This document shows, piece by piece, positions 37,337 through 45,708 of a DNA stretch of 64,000 nt. The stretch lies in NCBI GenBank assembly GCA_016717005.1, contig JADJUF010000038.1, positions 1 through 64,000 of the forward strand, written 5' to 3'. Origin of the DNA: Myxococcales bacterium (GTDB taxonomy: Bacteria > Myxococcota_A > Polyangia > Haliangiales > Haliangiaceae). Position 1 is the stretch's first letter. The number at the start of each line of letters is the position of its first letter. Below the pieces are notes generated by a model. The model worked only from the letters and a program-made list of their open reading frames with translations. It searched no databases and was not told where the DNA came from. Position numbers and translations under genes: made by a program.

Positions 37337-38071
37337 ATGGCCGACCTCGCCTTCGTTCTCCTCCGCGACCCGTCCTACCCGGAGCCCGACCTCGTGATCG
37401 CCTCGGCGGGCTCGCTCGGGATCGAGCTCAGCGTCGACGCGCCGAGCGGCGACCTGCAGACCTTCACCTTCGGCGATGGTGGCGTCTTGTTCGTCGCGTT
37501 GATGCCGCCGCACCCCGACGCGCCGAACATGGCCTCCGGGCCGACCGCGGTGCCGCCGCCCGAGGCCACCGCCGCGCGCGCGCACCTCATGGTCACCGCG
37601 CTCGGCCTGACCGGCGCCGAGCGCGAGCGCGACACCCGCATGGCCGCGCTCACCGCCGCGGTCATCGAGCACGTCCCCGCGGTCGGCGCGATGCTCGGCC
37701 ACGGCGTGGTGTTCCACAAGGCCGCGCTGTTCCGAGACATGGCCAAGCTCGGGGTCGAGCAGGGCGCGCTGCCCTCGGAGATCGCCGTCGACATCACCAC
37801 CGCGCGCGAGTCCGAGGACCGCATGTCGTTCCTCAGCCACGGCATGGCCCGGTACGGCCGCGAGGAGATCTACGTGACCTGTCCGATCCAGGGCAAGGGC
37901 GCGCTCGATTTCGTGTTCGGCATGGTCCACTAACTCCTCAACGACCCTACGAAGCACCTGCCCACCGGCGACACCGTCGGGCGCTCCGCCACCGAACAAC
38001 TCATCATCCAGCGCGTCCCCAACCCCACCGGCCGCGGCCCCGCCGTCATCCGCCTCGACCTCGCCAGCTAG
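37337..38071 (+). pseudogene. DUF4261 protein interrupted by an in-frame TAA
   Basis: The ATG at 37337 opens a 198-residue frame (MADLAFVLLRDPSYPEPDLV ... LDFVFGMVH) matching DUF4261 proteins. The frame then meets TAA at 37931-37933, but continues in the same frame for 45 more codons (LLNDPTKHLPTGDTVGRSAT, then EQLIIQRVPNPTGRG and VIRLDLAS) to TAG 38069-38071. That tail contains the GDT-G and final L-L text expected at the family's C-terminus. A single TAC-to-TAA change explains it. The start lies 6 nt after a GAGGCT box, one base off the usual TAGGCT. Function of the family unknown. Confidence 0.7.
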
Positions 38072-38169
38072 CCGGCGGGCGTTGCGCGTCGACCGTCGAG
38101 CTGATCCAGTCGTTCAAGCAGGGGCGCTTCGCCGACGAGGGTCCCACGTGCATGGTGCGCGGCACCGCG

Positions 38170-38628
38170 CTACTCGGCGGTGCACTCCTTGGTGCTGGCC
38201 AGCTCGGCCTCGACCGCGGCCTTGACCCGGGGCTCGTCGGCCAGGGCCGCGGTCACCGCCGCGCGCCCGAGGCGCTCGAGGAGCTGGCCGTTGTAGTACT
38301 CGACGATCGCGGCCTGGTAGCAGATCCGGGTGTTCGCGATCACGTGGTCGAGCTCGGCGAAGTCGTCGGGCACCGCGCGGTAGGCGCGCGCGCAGGCGAG
38401 GTAGTGTTGCGCCGCGCTGGCCGGATCGGTGTCCTCGGCGGCGACGTCGTACTCGCGCTGGGCGTCGTCGAGCGCAGGCGAGCTCGCCTTGAACGCGTAC
38501 AGCGCGCCCTGGCCCATCGCCGCGCACCCGAGCACAGGCTCGGACGCCGGCGCCGCGGCGGGCGGTGGCGCTGACGACGAACACGCGCCCGCGAGCACGA
38601 ACATGCCGACCCACGCGACGCGGTACAT
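38170..38628 (-). CDS. Small lipoprotein of unknown function
   Basis: A 152-residue lipoprotein (signal FVLAGAC, Cys16) with a Pro/Ala linker and a helical domain (HYLACARAYRAVPDDFAELD; ICYQAAIVEYYNGQLLERLG). Four further cysteines. No family recognised. Its ATG lies 6 nt after TACGCT. Confidence 0.6.
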   Translation of the reverse strand: MYRVAWVGMFVLAGACSSSAPPPAAAPASEPVLGCAAMGQGALYAFKASSPALDDAQREYDVAAEDTDPASAAQHYLACARAYRAVPDDFAELDHVIANTRICYQAAIVEYYNGQLLERLGRAAVTAALADEPRVKAAVEAELASTKECTAE

Positions 38629-38634
38629 CTGGTG

Positions 38635-38640
38635 AGCGTA
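38635..38640 (-). promoter_or_regulatory. -10 box TACGCT (minus strand), leaderless start predicted
   Basis: GGGTACGCT on the minus strand, 6 nt before ATG 38628. Confidence 0.5.
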
Positions 38641-38726
38641 CCCGTCGGCGCCTCAGATTCCTGTGATCGCGGGAGGTCAAGCCGCTGGATTCGCGTGGGG
38701 CATGGCCCTTGCTTCGACGAGGGCTA

Positions 38727-39197
38727 ATGAAGCGCGCGTTGCTGTCCGTGTCCCTCGTCGCCATCGGCTGTGTCGGCGGGACCGACGGCTCGCGGACGGT
38801 CGAGGTCGGCGAGTGCGCGCCGCCGACGGGGGCGACGGCCGTCGCGACCACGGCGATCGTGCTGCCGCAGGTCGACTGCCTGTCAGACGTGGCGGGCGAC
38901 CTGGTCGTCGTCGACTCGGTCGCGCAATGGGACGGGCTGTTCGCGTGCGCGACGCCGGTGCCGCCCGGCCTCGACCTCGACGTGCAGCGCGCGGCGGTGG
39001 TCGACGTGCGCTGCGCGCCGATCGATCACCGCTTCACCGCCGAGTCCGCGGGCGAGATCGTGGTCGGGATCTACCAGCGGGTCAGCGGCGCGTGCATCGA
39101 CAACGCCGTGGTGGTGCCGCTGCCGCGCTCGACCAAGCCGGTGCGGCTGGCGCGCTGCCAGGAGTCGTGCGAGGGCGACTGCCCGCCGGTGCCGTAG
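38727..39197 (+). CDS. Lipoprotein with paired cysteines
   Basis: A 156-residue lipoprotein (signal SLVAIGC, Cys15). The mature part has six to eight cysteines (VGECAPP, VDCLSD, FACATP, VRCAPI, GACIDN, ARCQESCEGDCPP) and beta-type text, suggesting a disulphide-stabilised periplasmic or surface domain. No family recognised. Its last three codons and stop (GTGCCGTAG region) are included in the 190-bp duplication that follows. Confidence 0.6.
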   Translation: MKRALLSVSLVAIGCVGGTDGSRTVEVGECAPPTGATAVATTAIVLPQVDCLSDVAGDLVVVDSVAQWDGLFACATPVPPGLDLDVQRAAVVDVRCAPIDHRFTAESAGEIVVGIYQRVSGACIDNAVVVPLPRSTKPVRLARCQESCEGDCPPVP

Positions 39198-39790
39198 TTG
39201 ACACGTGCGCGACGCCCATCGATGTCAAGCAACTGCTTGAAGCAAATGATTCAATGCTCATGTCCTTCTCGGGACAACATTATGTAGTTGAATTAACTAT
39301 TCTTTCGAGTCTTCCGAGCACCCGATCGGCTGACACCCGTCACGCGCCGAGCGTCCGATCGGCTGACACCCGGCACGCTGGCCGTAGTTGACACGTGCGC
39401 GACGCCCATCGATGTCAAGCAACTGCTTGAAGCAGATGATTCAATGCTCATGTCCTTCTCGGGGACGACATTATGTAGTTGAATTAACTATTCTTTCGAG
39501 TCTGCGAGCACCCGATCGGCTGACACCCGTCACGCGCCGAGCGTCCGATCGGCTGACACCCGGCACGCTGGCTGACACCCGGCAACGCTGGACACCCGTC
39601 ACGCGGGGCACACCCGTCACGCGGGGCGCCGAGCGTCCGATCGGCTGACACCCGTCACGCGGGGCACACCCGTCACGCGGGGCGCCGAGCGTCCGATCGG
39701 CTGACACCCGTCACGCGGGGACACCCGTCACGCGGGGACACCCGTCACGCGGGCGGACACCCGTCACGAGGGCGCAGGTCCTTTCTCGGG
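39191..39790. repeat. 190-bp direct duplication plus CTGACACCCGTCACGCGGGG micro-repeats
   Basis: GCCGTAGTTGACACGTGCGC starts at 39191 and again at 39381; the 190-bp copies differ at only a few bases and carry the upstream gene's stop codon. They contain AT-rich text (TTATGTAGTTGAATTAAC) unlike the surrounding DNA. From about 39570 the unit collapses to 16-20-bp blocks (ACACCCGTCACGCGGGG and CGAGCGTCCGATCGGCTG) repeated about ten times, each able to form a small hairpin (CCCGTCACGCGGG). No gene lies here. Confidence 0.85.
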
Positions 39791-39846
39791 GTGGCCCTAT
39801 ATTGTTGAATTAATTCCGATTTCTAGTCCGCCGGGAACGGGGCCGG

Positions 39847-41094
39847 TCAGTCGTCGGCGGTGACGGTCGCGAGGCGGCGGGTCAGGAAGCGGCGCTCGGG
39901 GGCGCTGCCGACGCGGGCGAGGGCGGCGCGGTAGGCGTCGGCGGCGTCGGCGGCGCGGTCGAGGCGGCGGAGGAGATCGGCGCGGGCGGCGTGCCAGAGG
40001 TGGTAGTCCCCGAGCTCGTCGGCGAGCGGCTCGAGGTGCGCGAGGCCGGCGGCGGGGCCGTCGACCATTGCGATGGCGACGGCGCGGTTGAGCGCGACGA
40101 TCGCCGACGGATAGCGGCGCTCGAGTTCGCCGAACAGCGCGGCGATCTGCGGCCAGTCGGTCGCGCTCGAGGTCGGCGCCGACGCGTGCAGCGCGGCGAT
40201 CGCGGCCTGGAGCGCGTACGGACCGGGGCCGCCGCGGCGGCGCAGCCCGCGCGGCACCAGCGCCAGGGCCTCGTCGATCTGCGCCCGATCCCAGCGCGCG
40301 CGATCTTGGTCCTCGAGCAGCACCAGGTCGCCGGCGGCGTCGGTGCGCGTGGCGCGGCGCGCGTCGTGGCACAGCATCAGCGCCAGCAGCCCCGCGGCCT
40401 CGGCGTTGGCCGCGGCCAGCTCGGGCCGGTCGCTGGCGGTCAGCTCGACCACCAGGCGGGCCTGCCGGATCGCCTCGTGGCACAGGTCGCGCCGCACCAG
40501 ATCGTCGCCGGCGGTGGCGGCGTAGCCCTCGTTGAACACCAGGTACACCACCGCCATCACCGCCTCGGCGCGCGCGCCGAGCTCGCTGGCCTCGGGCACC
40601 TCGTACGGGATGCGGGCCTCGCGGATCTTGGTCTTGGCCCGCACCAGGCGCTGGGCCATCGTCGCCGGCGAGGTCAGGAACGCCCGGGCGATCTCGTCGG
40701 TGGTGAGCCCGCCGAGCGTGCGCAGGGTCAGCGCCACCTGGGCCTCGGGCGCGAGCGCCGGGTGACAGCACGTGAAGATCAGCCGCAGGCGATCGTCGGT
40801 GACCGCGGCGGTGTCGACGGTCGCGGTCGGCTCGTCGTCGCGTAGCTCGCTGGCGACGATCGCGCGCAGGCGGACCCGGCGGCGGATCGTGTCGATGGCC
40901 TTGTTGCGCGCCACCTGCACCAGCCAGCCGCGCGGCTCGTCGGGGACCCCGGCGGCCCAGGCCTCGGTCGCCGCGGCGAACGCCTCCTGCACCATCTCCT
41001 CGGCGAGATCGAAGTCGCCGTTGGTGACGCGGATCGTCGACGCCAGCACCCGCGCGCGCTCCGCGCGGAACACGGCCTCGATCGAGGCGGTCAC
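39847..41094 (-). CDS. ECF42-type RNA polymerase sigma factor with long C-terminal domain
   Basis: A 415-residue ECF sigma factor. Region 2 reads NGDFDLAEEMVQEAFAAATE and GWLVQVARNKAIDTIRRRVR; region 4 reads TLRTLGGLTTDEIARAFLTS and RLVRAKTKIREARIPYEVP. The ~240-residue C-terminal extension (AVMAVVYLVFNEGYAATAGD; RRYPSAIVALNRAVAIAM) is the DUF6596/TPR-like tail of the ECF42 group, which takes the place of an anti-sigma factor. The group is normally encoded beside a YCII (DGPF) protein, as here. Start is GTG 41094; the start codon and the next twelve codons are repeated upstream in the 44-bp array. Confidence 0.9.
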   Translation of the reverse strand: MTASIEAVFRAERARVLASTIRVTNGDFDLAEEMVQEAFAAATEAWAAGVPDEPRGWLVQVARNKAIDTIRRRVRLRAIVASELRDDEPTATVDTAAVTDDRLRLIFTCCHPALAPEAQVALTLRTLGGLTTDEIARAFLTSPATMAQRLVRAKTKIREARIPYEVPEASELGARAEAVMAVVYLVFNEGYAATAGDDLVRRDLCHEAIRQARLVVELTASDRPELAAANAEAAGLLALMLCHDARRATRTDAAGDLVLLEDQDRARWDRAQIDEALALVPRGLRRRGGPGPYALQAAIAALHASAPTSSATDWPQIAALFGELERRYPSAIVALNRAVAIAMVDGPAAGLAHLEPLADELGDYHLWHAARADLLRRLDRAADAADAYRAALARVGSAPERRFLTRRLATVTADD

Positions 41095-41310
41095 GGGCGC
41101 CGCTCGATCCGGAACACGGCCTCGATCGAGGCGGTCACGGGCGCCGCTCGATCCGGAACACGGCCTCGATCGAGGCGGTCACGGGCGCCGCTCGATCCGG
41201 AACACGGCCTCGATCGAGGCGGTCACGGGCGCCGCTCGATCCGGAACACGGCCTCGATCACGGGCGCAGCTCGGCGCGGAACACGGCGTCGATCGGGGCG
41301 GTCACCGGCG
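41067..41310. repeat. 44-bp tandem array echoing the sigma-factor gene start
   Basis: GGAACACGGCCTCGATCGAG occurs at 41067 (inside the gene), 41111, 41155, 41199 and 41243, exactly 44 bp apart, then two decayed copies to about 41310. Read on the minus strand, each copy carries GTG plus codons for TASIEAVFR, but 44 is not a multiple of three, so most copies are out of frame with the gene. They fill the whole gap between the YCII gene and the sigma gene. Confidence 0.9.
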
Positions 41311-41330
41311 CATTGTACGCCGGGTCGACG

Positions 41331-41687
41331 TCACATCGCGGTCAAGACCATGATCGGTCGCACCTCGATCGATCCGTAGCGGGCGCTCGGGATCCGGGCC
41401 GCGACCTTGATCGCCTCGTCGAGGTCCTTGGCCTCGATCAGGTAGTAGCCGCCGAGCTGCTCGCGGGTCTCGGCGAACGGGCCGTCGGTGGTCGTGACCT
41501 TGCCGTCGCGCACGCGCACGGTCGTGGCGGTCGCCACCGGCTGCAGCGCGTCGCCGCCGAGGAAGTGGCCAGACGCCTTGATGTCGGAGGTGAACTGGCC
41601 GTACTCGCCGAAGAACGTGCCCTTGGCGGCCGGGGGCATGTCGTCCATCAGCTTCTCGTTGTCGTAGATCAAGCAGAGGTATTGCAT
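41331..41687 (-). CDS. YCII (DGPF-domain) protein, ECF42 partner
   Basis: A 118-residue protein with the YCII/DGPF signature: MQYLCLIYDNEKL, then VTTTDGPFAETREQLGGYYL and IPSARYGSIEVRPI. Family members have a ferredoxin-like dimer fold and regularly accompany ECF42 sigma factors. A clear AGGAG ribosome-binding site stands 8 nt before ATG 41687, so this gene has a normal leader. It is upstream of, and co-directional with, the sigma gene; the spacer between them is the 44-bp array. Confidence 0.9.
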   Translation of the reverse strand: MQYLCLIYDNEKLMDDMPPAAKGTFFGEYGQFTSDIKASGHFLGGDALQPVATATTVRVRDGKVTTTDGPFAETREQLGGYYLIEAKDLDEAIKVAARIPSARYGSIEVRPIMVLTAM

Positions 41688-42019
41688 CGGGAGGGCTCCT
41701 GTCGTTGGTGCGTACACCCATGGGTCGAACGGCGGGGTCGTGGATCGACAGCGCCCCGCACAAGATCCGGGCCGGCCCAACGTCGTGAGATCTTGGAGGA
41801 TAGCGAAGAACCTCCCGCAGATCAGGCGGTCCGTCGGACCGAGCGCCGCGCGGAGCCCGGGCGGCACCGGTGCGCGCGCCGTGGACGATCCTGGCCGATC
41901 CCGATCGGCTCGACGCGGCGTGCTGGCGGCGCGTCGGCGCAGGCGGCGGCCGACGTGGTCACGGCGCGTGTTCACCAGCCCGCGCCCGCTGGTCAGGTCC
42001 CGGACCTCGACCTGCGCGG
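41688..42019. other. Intergenic stretch with no supported gene
   Basis: Frames on both strands give only Arg/Pro-rich text. It should contain the leader and promoter of the YCII gene; no clear -10 box or terminator is visible. Confidence 0.4.
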
Positions 42020-42721
42020 TCAGCGGATCGTCGTGATCGTCAGCGTGCCGGCCTCGACCGGGAGCGCGGTCGCGCCCACGATCGCGCCGGAGGTGCTGAG
42101 CGTGGCGGTGCCGACGGCGACGTTGGTGAACAGCACCAGGCCGCCGGTCGAGCCAGCGGTCCAGGCGGTGTCGTCGCTCGAGGCGACCGCGAACGGGCTG
42201 CCGCCGCCGGTGAGCGCCAACGCCCGGGCGGTGCCCTGCTGCTGGATCAACACGTGGCCGCGGGTGGGGTCGGCGGTGATGCCGAGGTCCTGCAGGAACG
42301 GATCGATCCGGACGGTCTTGATGCCCTTGATCTGGAAGAAGAACAGCCCCGGCGATCCGAACACCTCGGGCCGCGCCACGTAGATCGACGGGACGTACTC
42401 GCCCTGGGTCGCGTCGATGACGCTCTCGCGGCCGGCGCCGATGCACAGCTCGACCCGCCCGTTGGGGTTGGTCGTGAAGGTGCGCGCCGGCTCGCCCCGC
42501 ACGGTCCAGGTGGCGAACTCGATGCCGTCGAACGTGGCCGTGGTCGAGTCCCAGTCCTCGTACGCGCCGGTCAGGAAGAAGTCGGCGCCGCACGGGCCGG
42601 CGTCGATGTCGGGGCCGTCGACGGCGTCGATGGCGTCGACGGCGGCGTCGATCGGTGTGGCGGCGTCGTCGGCGCAGGCGGCGACGGCGAGCAGGACGGC
42701 GAGCGCGCAGGCGGACTTCAT
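42020..42721 (-). CDS. Lipoprotein of unknown function
   Basis: A 233-residue lipoprotein (signal VLLAVAAC, Cys16) with an Asp/Ala linker (TPIDAAVDAIDAVDGPDIDA). The domain is beta-rich: CGADFFLTGAYEDWDSTTAT, RGEPARTFTTNPNGRVELCI, VFGSPGLFFFQIKGIKTVRI, and a final SGAIVGATALPVEAGTLTIT. It looks like a carbohydrate-binding or SusE/F-like jelly roll, but this is only an impression. No partner gene is obvious. Confidence 0.6.
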   Translation of the reverse strand: MKSACALAVLLAVAACADDAATPIDAAVDAIDAVDGPDIDAGPCGADFFLTGAYEDWDSTTATFDGIEFATWTVRGEPARTFTTNPNGRVELCIGAGRESVIDATQGEYVPSIYVARPEVFGSPGLFFFQIKGIKTVRIDPFLQDLGITADPTRGHVLIQQQGTARALALTGGGSPFAVASSDDTAWTAGSTGGLVLFTNVAVGTATLSTSGAIVGATALPVEAGTLTITTIR

Positions 42722-42764
42722 GGCTCGACCGCACTGTCGCACGGGGACGCGGGGACGGGGGTGG

Positions 42765-42905
42765 CGGCGGATCGTCGCGTGCGCCCGGCCACAGCCCCGG
42801 GCACCGCCCCGACGGATCTTCGCCCGGCCCCGGCCCGGATCGTCGCGTGCGCCGGGCCACAGCCCCGGGGTTCGGACCGGGTAGCCGGGCGATCGCGGCA
42901 AGGTG
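42765..42905. repeat. Short direct repeat upstream of divergent lipoprotein genes
   Basis: GGATCGTCGCGTGCGCC...GGCCACAGCCCCGGG occurs near 42769 and again near 42837, with a decayed third piece. Palindromic GCCCGG blocks. It lies between the divergent genes ending at 42721 and starting at 42977. Confidence 0.6.
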
Positions 42906-42976
42906 TCACCGATTCCTCGCGGTATTGTCGCGCTGGATCGCGTAAGGTCCGCGTCCCTCGCCTGGAGCCGACAACG

Positions 42977-43867
42977 ATGTACCTCCCTCGCCCGCGCCTG
43001 GTCGTCCTCGCCGCCGTCATCGGCGGCTCGCTCATCGCCTGCGGCCCCAAGGTCAGCGGCGACGACGACGACGTGCCCATCGACGCCGCGACCGACGGCG
43101 CGGTGCCGATCGACGGCCCCGGCGGCATCGACGCCGACGAGACCCCGCCCAGCCGGGTCTACGCCCACTCCGGCGACACGCTCTACCGCATCGACACCAC
43201 CACCAACGTGGCCAACGTGGTCGGGATGTTCACCAACCTGGCGATGCAGGGCATGCTCGACATCGCCGTCGATCGCAACGAGCGGATGATCGGCGTGACC
43301 CGCGACAAGATCTTCGAGATCGATCCGGCCACGGCCGCGTGCACGTTCCTGGCCGACTTCACGGGCTCGGCGCTGACCAGCCTGTCGTTCGTGCCGGCCG
43401 ACCCGGCTAACCCCGACGGGGCCGAGATGTTGGTCGCCGCCACCGACACCGGCGCGGTCATCCGGATCGACGTCGTCGGCACCGCCGCGACCGCGACGGT
43501 GATCGGCGACTACGGCCAGCTCGGCGGCATGGACATCATCTCGAGCGGCGACATCGTCTACGTGAAGGGCTTCGGCACGGTCGCGACGGTCGACATCGGC
43601 GCCGCGACGGGCATGGACTACCTGGCGACGCTCGATCCGACCAACAACTGGGCCGCGACCGTCAGCGCCACCTCCACCGGCTTCGACAAGATCTTCGGCG
43701 TCGCGTTCTGGGGCGGCACGCTCTACGGCTTCGTCGACAACGGCTTCGGCCTCGGCGGATCGTTCATCCGGATCGATCGCCAGACCGGGGTCGGGACGCT
43801 GATCGAGGCGAGCACGATCCGTTGGTTCGGCGCCGGCGTCACGACCGAGGCGCCGATCATCCCGTGA
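42977..43867 (+). CDS. Beta-propeller-like lipoprotein
   Basis: A 296-residue lipoprotein (signal IGGSLIAC, Cys22) with an Asp-rich linker. The domain has repeated four-stranded blades of the LVIVD/quinoprotein style (VYAHSGDTLYRIDTTTNVAN; RDKIFEIDPATAACTFLADF; GGSFIRIDRQTGVGTLIEAS). Its ATG follows CTGGAG by 8 nt, and a TAAGGT box at 42943 leaves a short leader, so unlike many neighbours it is not leaderless. No function can be assigned beyond an extracytoplasmic scaffold or sensor. Confidence 0.7.
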   Translation: MYLPRPRLVVLAAVIGGSLIACGPKVSGDDDDVPIDAATDGAVPIDGPGGIDADETPPSRVYAHSGDTLYRIDTTTNVANVVGMFTNLAMQGMLDIAVDRNERMIGVTRDKIFEIDPATAACTFLADFTGSALTSLSFVPADPANPDGAEMLVAATDTGAVIRIDVVGTAATATVIGDYGQLGGMDIISSGDIVYVKGFGTVATVDIGAATGMDYLATLDPTNNWAATVSATSTGFDKIFGVAFWGGTLYGFVDNGFGLGGSFIRIDRQTGVGTLIEASTIRWFGAGVTTEAPIIP

Positions 43868-43899
43868 TGCGCCGTTGACCGCCCGGACGCGCGCCCCGC

Positions 43900-44217
43900 G
43901 TGCGACCGGCGCCGCGGGCGTGCTTCCTCGAGGCGATGCGTCGCGCCGTGACGCGACGCGACCCTGACTGCGACACCGCGGTGGTGGTCGACGTCGCCGC
44001 CGGTAGCCGGGGCGAGCTCGGCGGCCACGGCAGCTCGAGGCCGCCGGGCCGGTGGTCGTGGGCGGCGGCGAGGTGTTCGACCTCGCCGCCCGTGCTCGCC
44101 TGGGATCGATCGCGGGCACGGTGCGCGGTCGACGCGGCCGGGCGGGCGCTCGTCGGCGACGCCGAGGGCCGCGGCATCCCGCGCGGGCCGCTGCGCTGGG
44201 TGGTGCCCCAGCCGTAA
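43900..44217 (+). pseudogene. Remnant of a propeller-type or lipoprotein gene
   Basis: Protein-like pieces appear in shifting frames: RRDPDCDTAVVVDVAAGSRG, then VVVGGGEVFDLAARARLGSI, then DAAGRALVGDAEGRGIPRGP and LRWVVPQP before TAA 44215-44217. The V-D-x-A-x-G-R style matches propeller blades like those of the preceding gene, so this may be the decayed 3' part of a related gene. Two frame changes are needed in a part of the window where other genes are clean, so real decay is likely. Confidence 0.4.
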
Positions 44218-44262
44218 CCCGGGGCGCTTGTGTCGGCGCGCGCGGGCTCGCATGATCGACCC

Positions 44263-45015
44263 ATGATCACGCGCATGGCTGGAGCGATCGTCCTGGTGGC
44301 CGCCTGCGGCGGATCGCCCAAGCCCACGGTCGTGGGGGCGTCGTCGTCATCACCGCCGCTCGACCGCACCAGCGATCCGGACCTCGCGGTGGCCTCGCTC
44401 GACGAGGCCTTCGCGGTGCTGGCCAAGGGCGACGCGCTCCAGGTCACGTGCTTCGCGTGGTCGGACAGCGCCCGGACCGCGGCCTGCGCGGTCGACGCTT
44501 CCAGCATCCAGGGCGGCGCCACCGCGGCGGTGCGCTTCGTCGGCGCACAGCCCGGCGAGCACGTCTACTACCGGCACCCGGACGACCAGCAGTTCTTCGA
44601 CTACGACCTCGCGCGGATCGATCACGACGCGCTGGCCGCGGCCAGGGCCGCGCTGACCGCCGGCGGCTACCAGCCGTTCGGCTTCCGCGGCGTCGCGCTC
44701 GAGCCCGGCGGGCAGATCGAGCTGGGCGCCTGGACCCTGCGCCGCACCCGCGCCGAGGTCGGCACCGACGGCGACGGCGTGACCGGCGCGTGGCCGGTGT
44801 CGACCGACCGGATCGAGGTCCGGTGTGGCGAGCAGTGGACCGCGCTCGACCTGTCCGAGGAGTCGTTCGCCAACACGATCGAGCCCGCGGCGATCGCGGC
44901 GATCGTGACCCCGGCCCAGCAGCTGGTGCTGACCGCGTCGGTGAGCTGGGGCATCGAGGGCGACAGCGGCGGGGCCACCGACGTCGCGGTGATCGACCGT
45001 CCGTGCGAGCGCTGA
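44263..45015 (+). CDS. Lipoprotein of unknown function
   Basis: A 250-residue lipoprotein (signal AIVLVAAC, Cys15) with a Ser-rich linker. The domain includes DEAFAVLAKGDALQVTCFAW, PGEHVYYRHPDDQQFFDYDL and GAWTLRRTRAEVGTDGDGVT. No family recognised. A weak CATGAT box is 6 nt upstream of ATG 44263. The next gene begins 7 nt after its stop, so they form an operon. Confidence 0.6.
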   Translation: MITRMAGAIVLVAACGGSPKPTVVGASSSSPPLDRTSDPDLAVASLDEAFAVLAKGDALQVTCFAWSDSARTAACAVDASSIQGGATAAVRFVGAQPGEHVYYRHPDDQQFFDYDLARIDHDALAAARAALTAGGYQPFGFRGVALEPGGQIELGAWTLRRTRAEVGTDGDGVTGAWPVSTDRIEVRCGEQWTALDLSEESFANTIEPAAIAAIVTPAQQLVLTASVSWGIEGDSGGATDVAVIDRPCER

Positions 45016-45022
45016 GCCGGCG

Positions 45023-45421
45023 ATGACCGGGCGCCGGGCGCGGGTGGTCGTCGGGCTGGCGCTGGTGGCGCTGGGCGCGTACCTGGCGCTGGCGCCGCTG
45101 ACGGTCGCGCGGGCGCTCGACCGCCCGGCGACGACGCCCGGCCAGCTGATCAACCTGCGCGCGAGCTGGGGCGGCACGCTCGCGGGGCTGGGCGCGTTCG
45201 TGGCGTGGCTGCCGGGGCTGGGGCCGTGGCGGCGGACGCTGGCGGGCCTGACGATGTGGTCGATGGCCGGGATCGGGGCGGCGCGGCTGCTGGGGTTCGC
45301 GCTCGACGGCGCGCCCGACCAGCGCCAGTGGGTGTGGATCACGGCCGAGGTCGCGCTGGTGATCGGCGGGGCCCTGGCGCTGCGCACCTTCGCGCGCCGC
45401 GCGGCCGGCCCGGCGCGCTAA
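45023..45421 (+). CDS. DUF4345-like four-helix membrane protein
   Basis: A 132-residue inner-membrane protein with four hydrophobic helices (VVGLALVALGAYLALAPLTV; GGTLAGLGAFVAWLPGLGPW; LTMWSMAGIGAARLLGFALD; WITAEVALVIGGALALRTFA). The LINLRASWGGTLAGLG segment between helices 1 and 2 matches DUF4345 proteins. Function unknown. Cotranscribed with the lipoprotein at 44263 and probably with the DUF2277 gene, which starts 8 nt after its stop. Confidence 0.75.
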   Translation: MTGRRARVVVGLALVALGAYLALAPLTVARALDRPATTPGQLINLRASWGGTLAGLGAFVAWLPGLGPWRRTLAGLTMWSMAGIGAARLLGFALDGAPDQRQWVWITAEVALVIGGALALRTFARRAAGPAR

Positions 45422-45429
45422 CCTCGAGC

Positions 45430-45708
45430 GTGTGCCGCAACATCCGGGTCCTGCACAACTTCGCACCGCCCACGACGCCTGAGGAGATCCACGCCGCCGC
45501 GCTGCAGTACGTGCGCAAGGTGAGCGGGGCGACCAAGCCGTCGCAGGCCAACCAGGCGGCGTTCGCGGCGGCGGTCACGTCGATCGCCGCGATCACGACG
45601 GCGTTGCTCGACAACCTCGAGGCCCGCGGCGAGCCGCGCACGCGCGACGGCGAGCTGGCGAAGGCCCGCGCGCGCTGGGAGAAGCGCGCGACCCCGCGGC
45701 CGGGCTGA
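45430..45708 (+). CDS. DUF2277 protein
   Basis: A 92-residue cytoplasmic protein starting at GTG 45430 with the invariant MCRNIRVLHNFAPPTTPEEI and ALQYVRKVSGATKPSQANQA of DUF2277. Function unknown; the family is small, highly conserved and widespread. Its C-terminus (GELAKARARWEKRATPRPG) is the seed of the tandem array that follows. Confidence 0.9.
   Translation: MCRNIRVLHNFAPPTTPEEIHAAALQYVRKVSGATKPSQANQAAFAAAVTSIAAITTALLDNLEARGEPRTRDGELAKARARWEKRATPRPG

Noticed and set aside
39570..39790. CRISPR or iteron origin
   Set aside because: The short units vary in length and have no spacers; no dnaA or replication gene is nearby.
41740..42036. Plus-strand 98-codon frame before the lipoprotein gene
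   Set aside because: Arg/Pro-rich translation with no domain, no promoter box and no ribosome-binding site.
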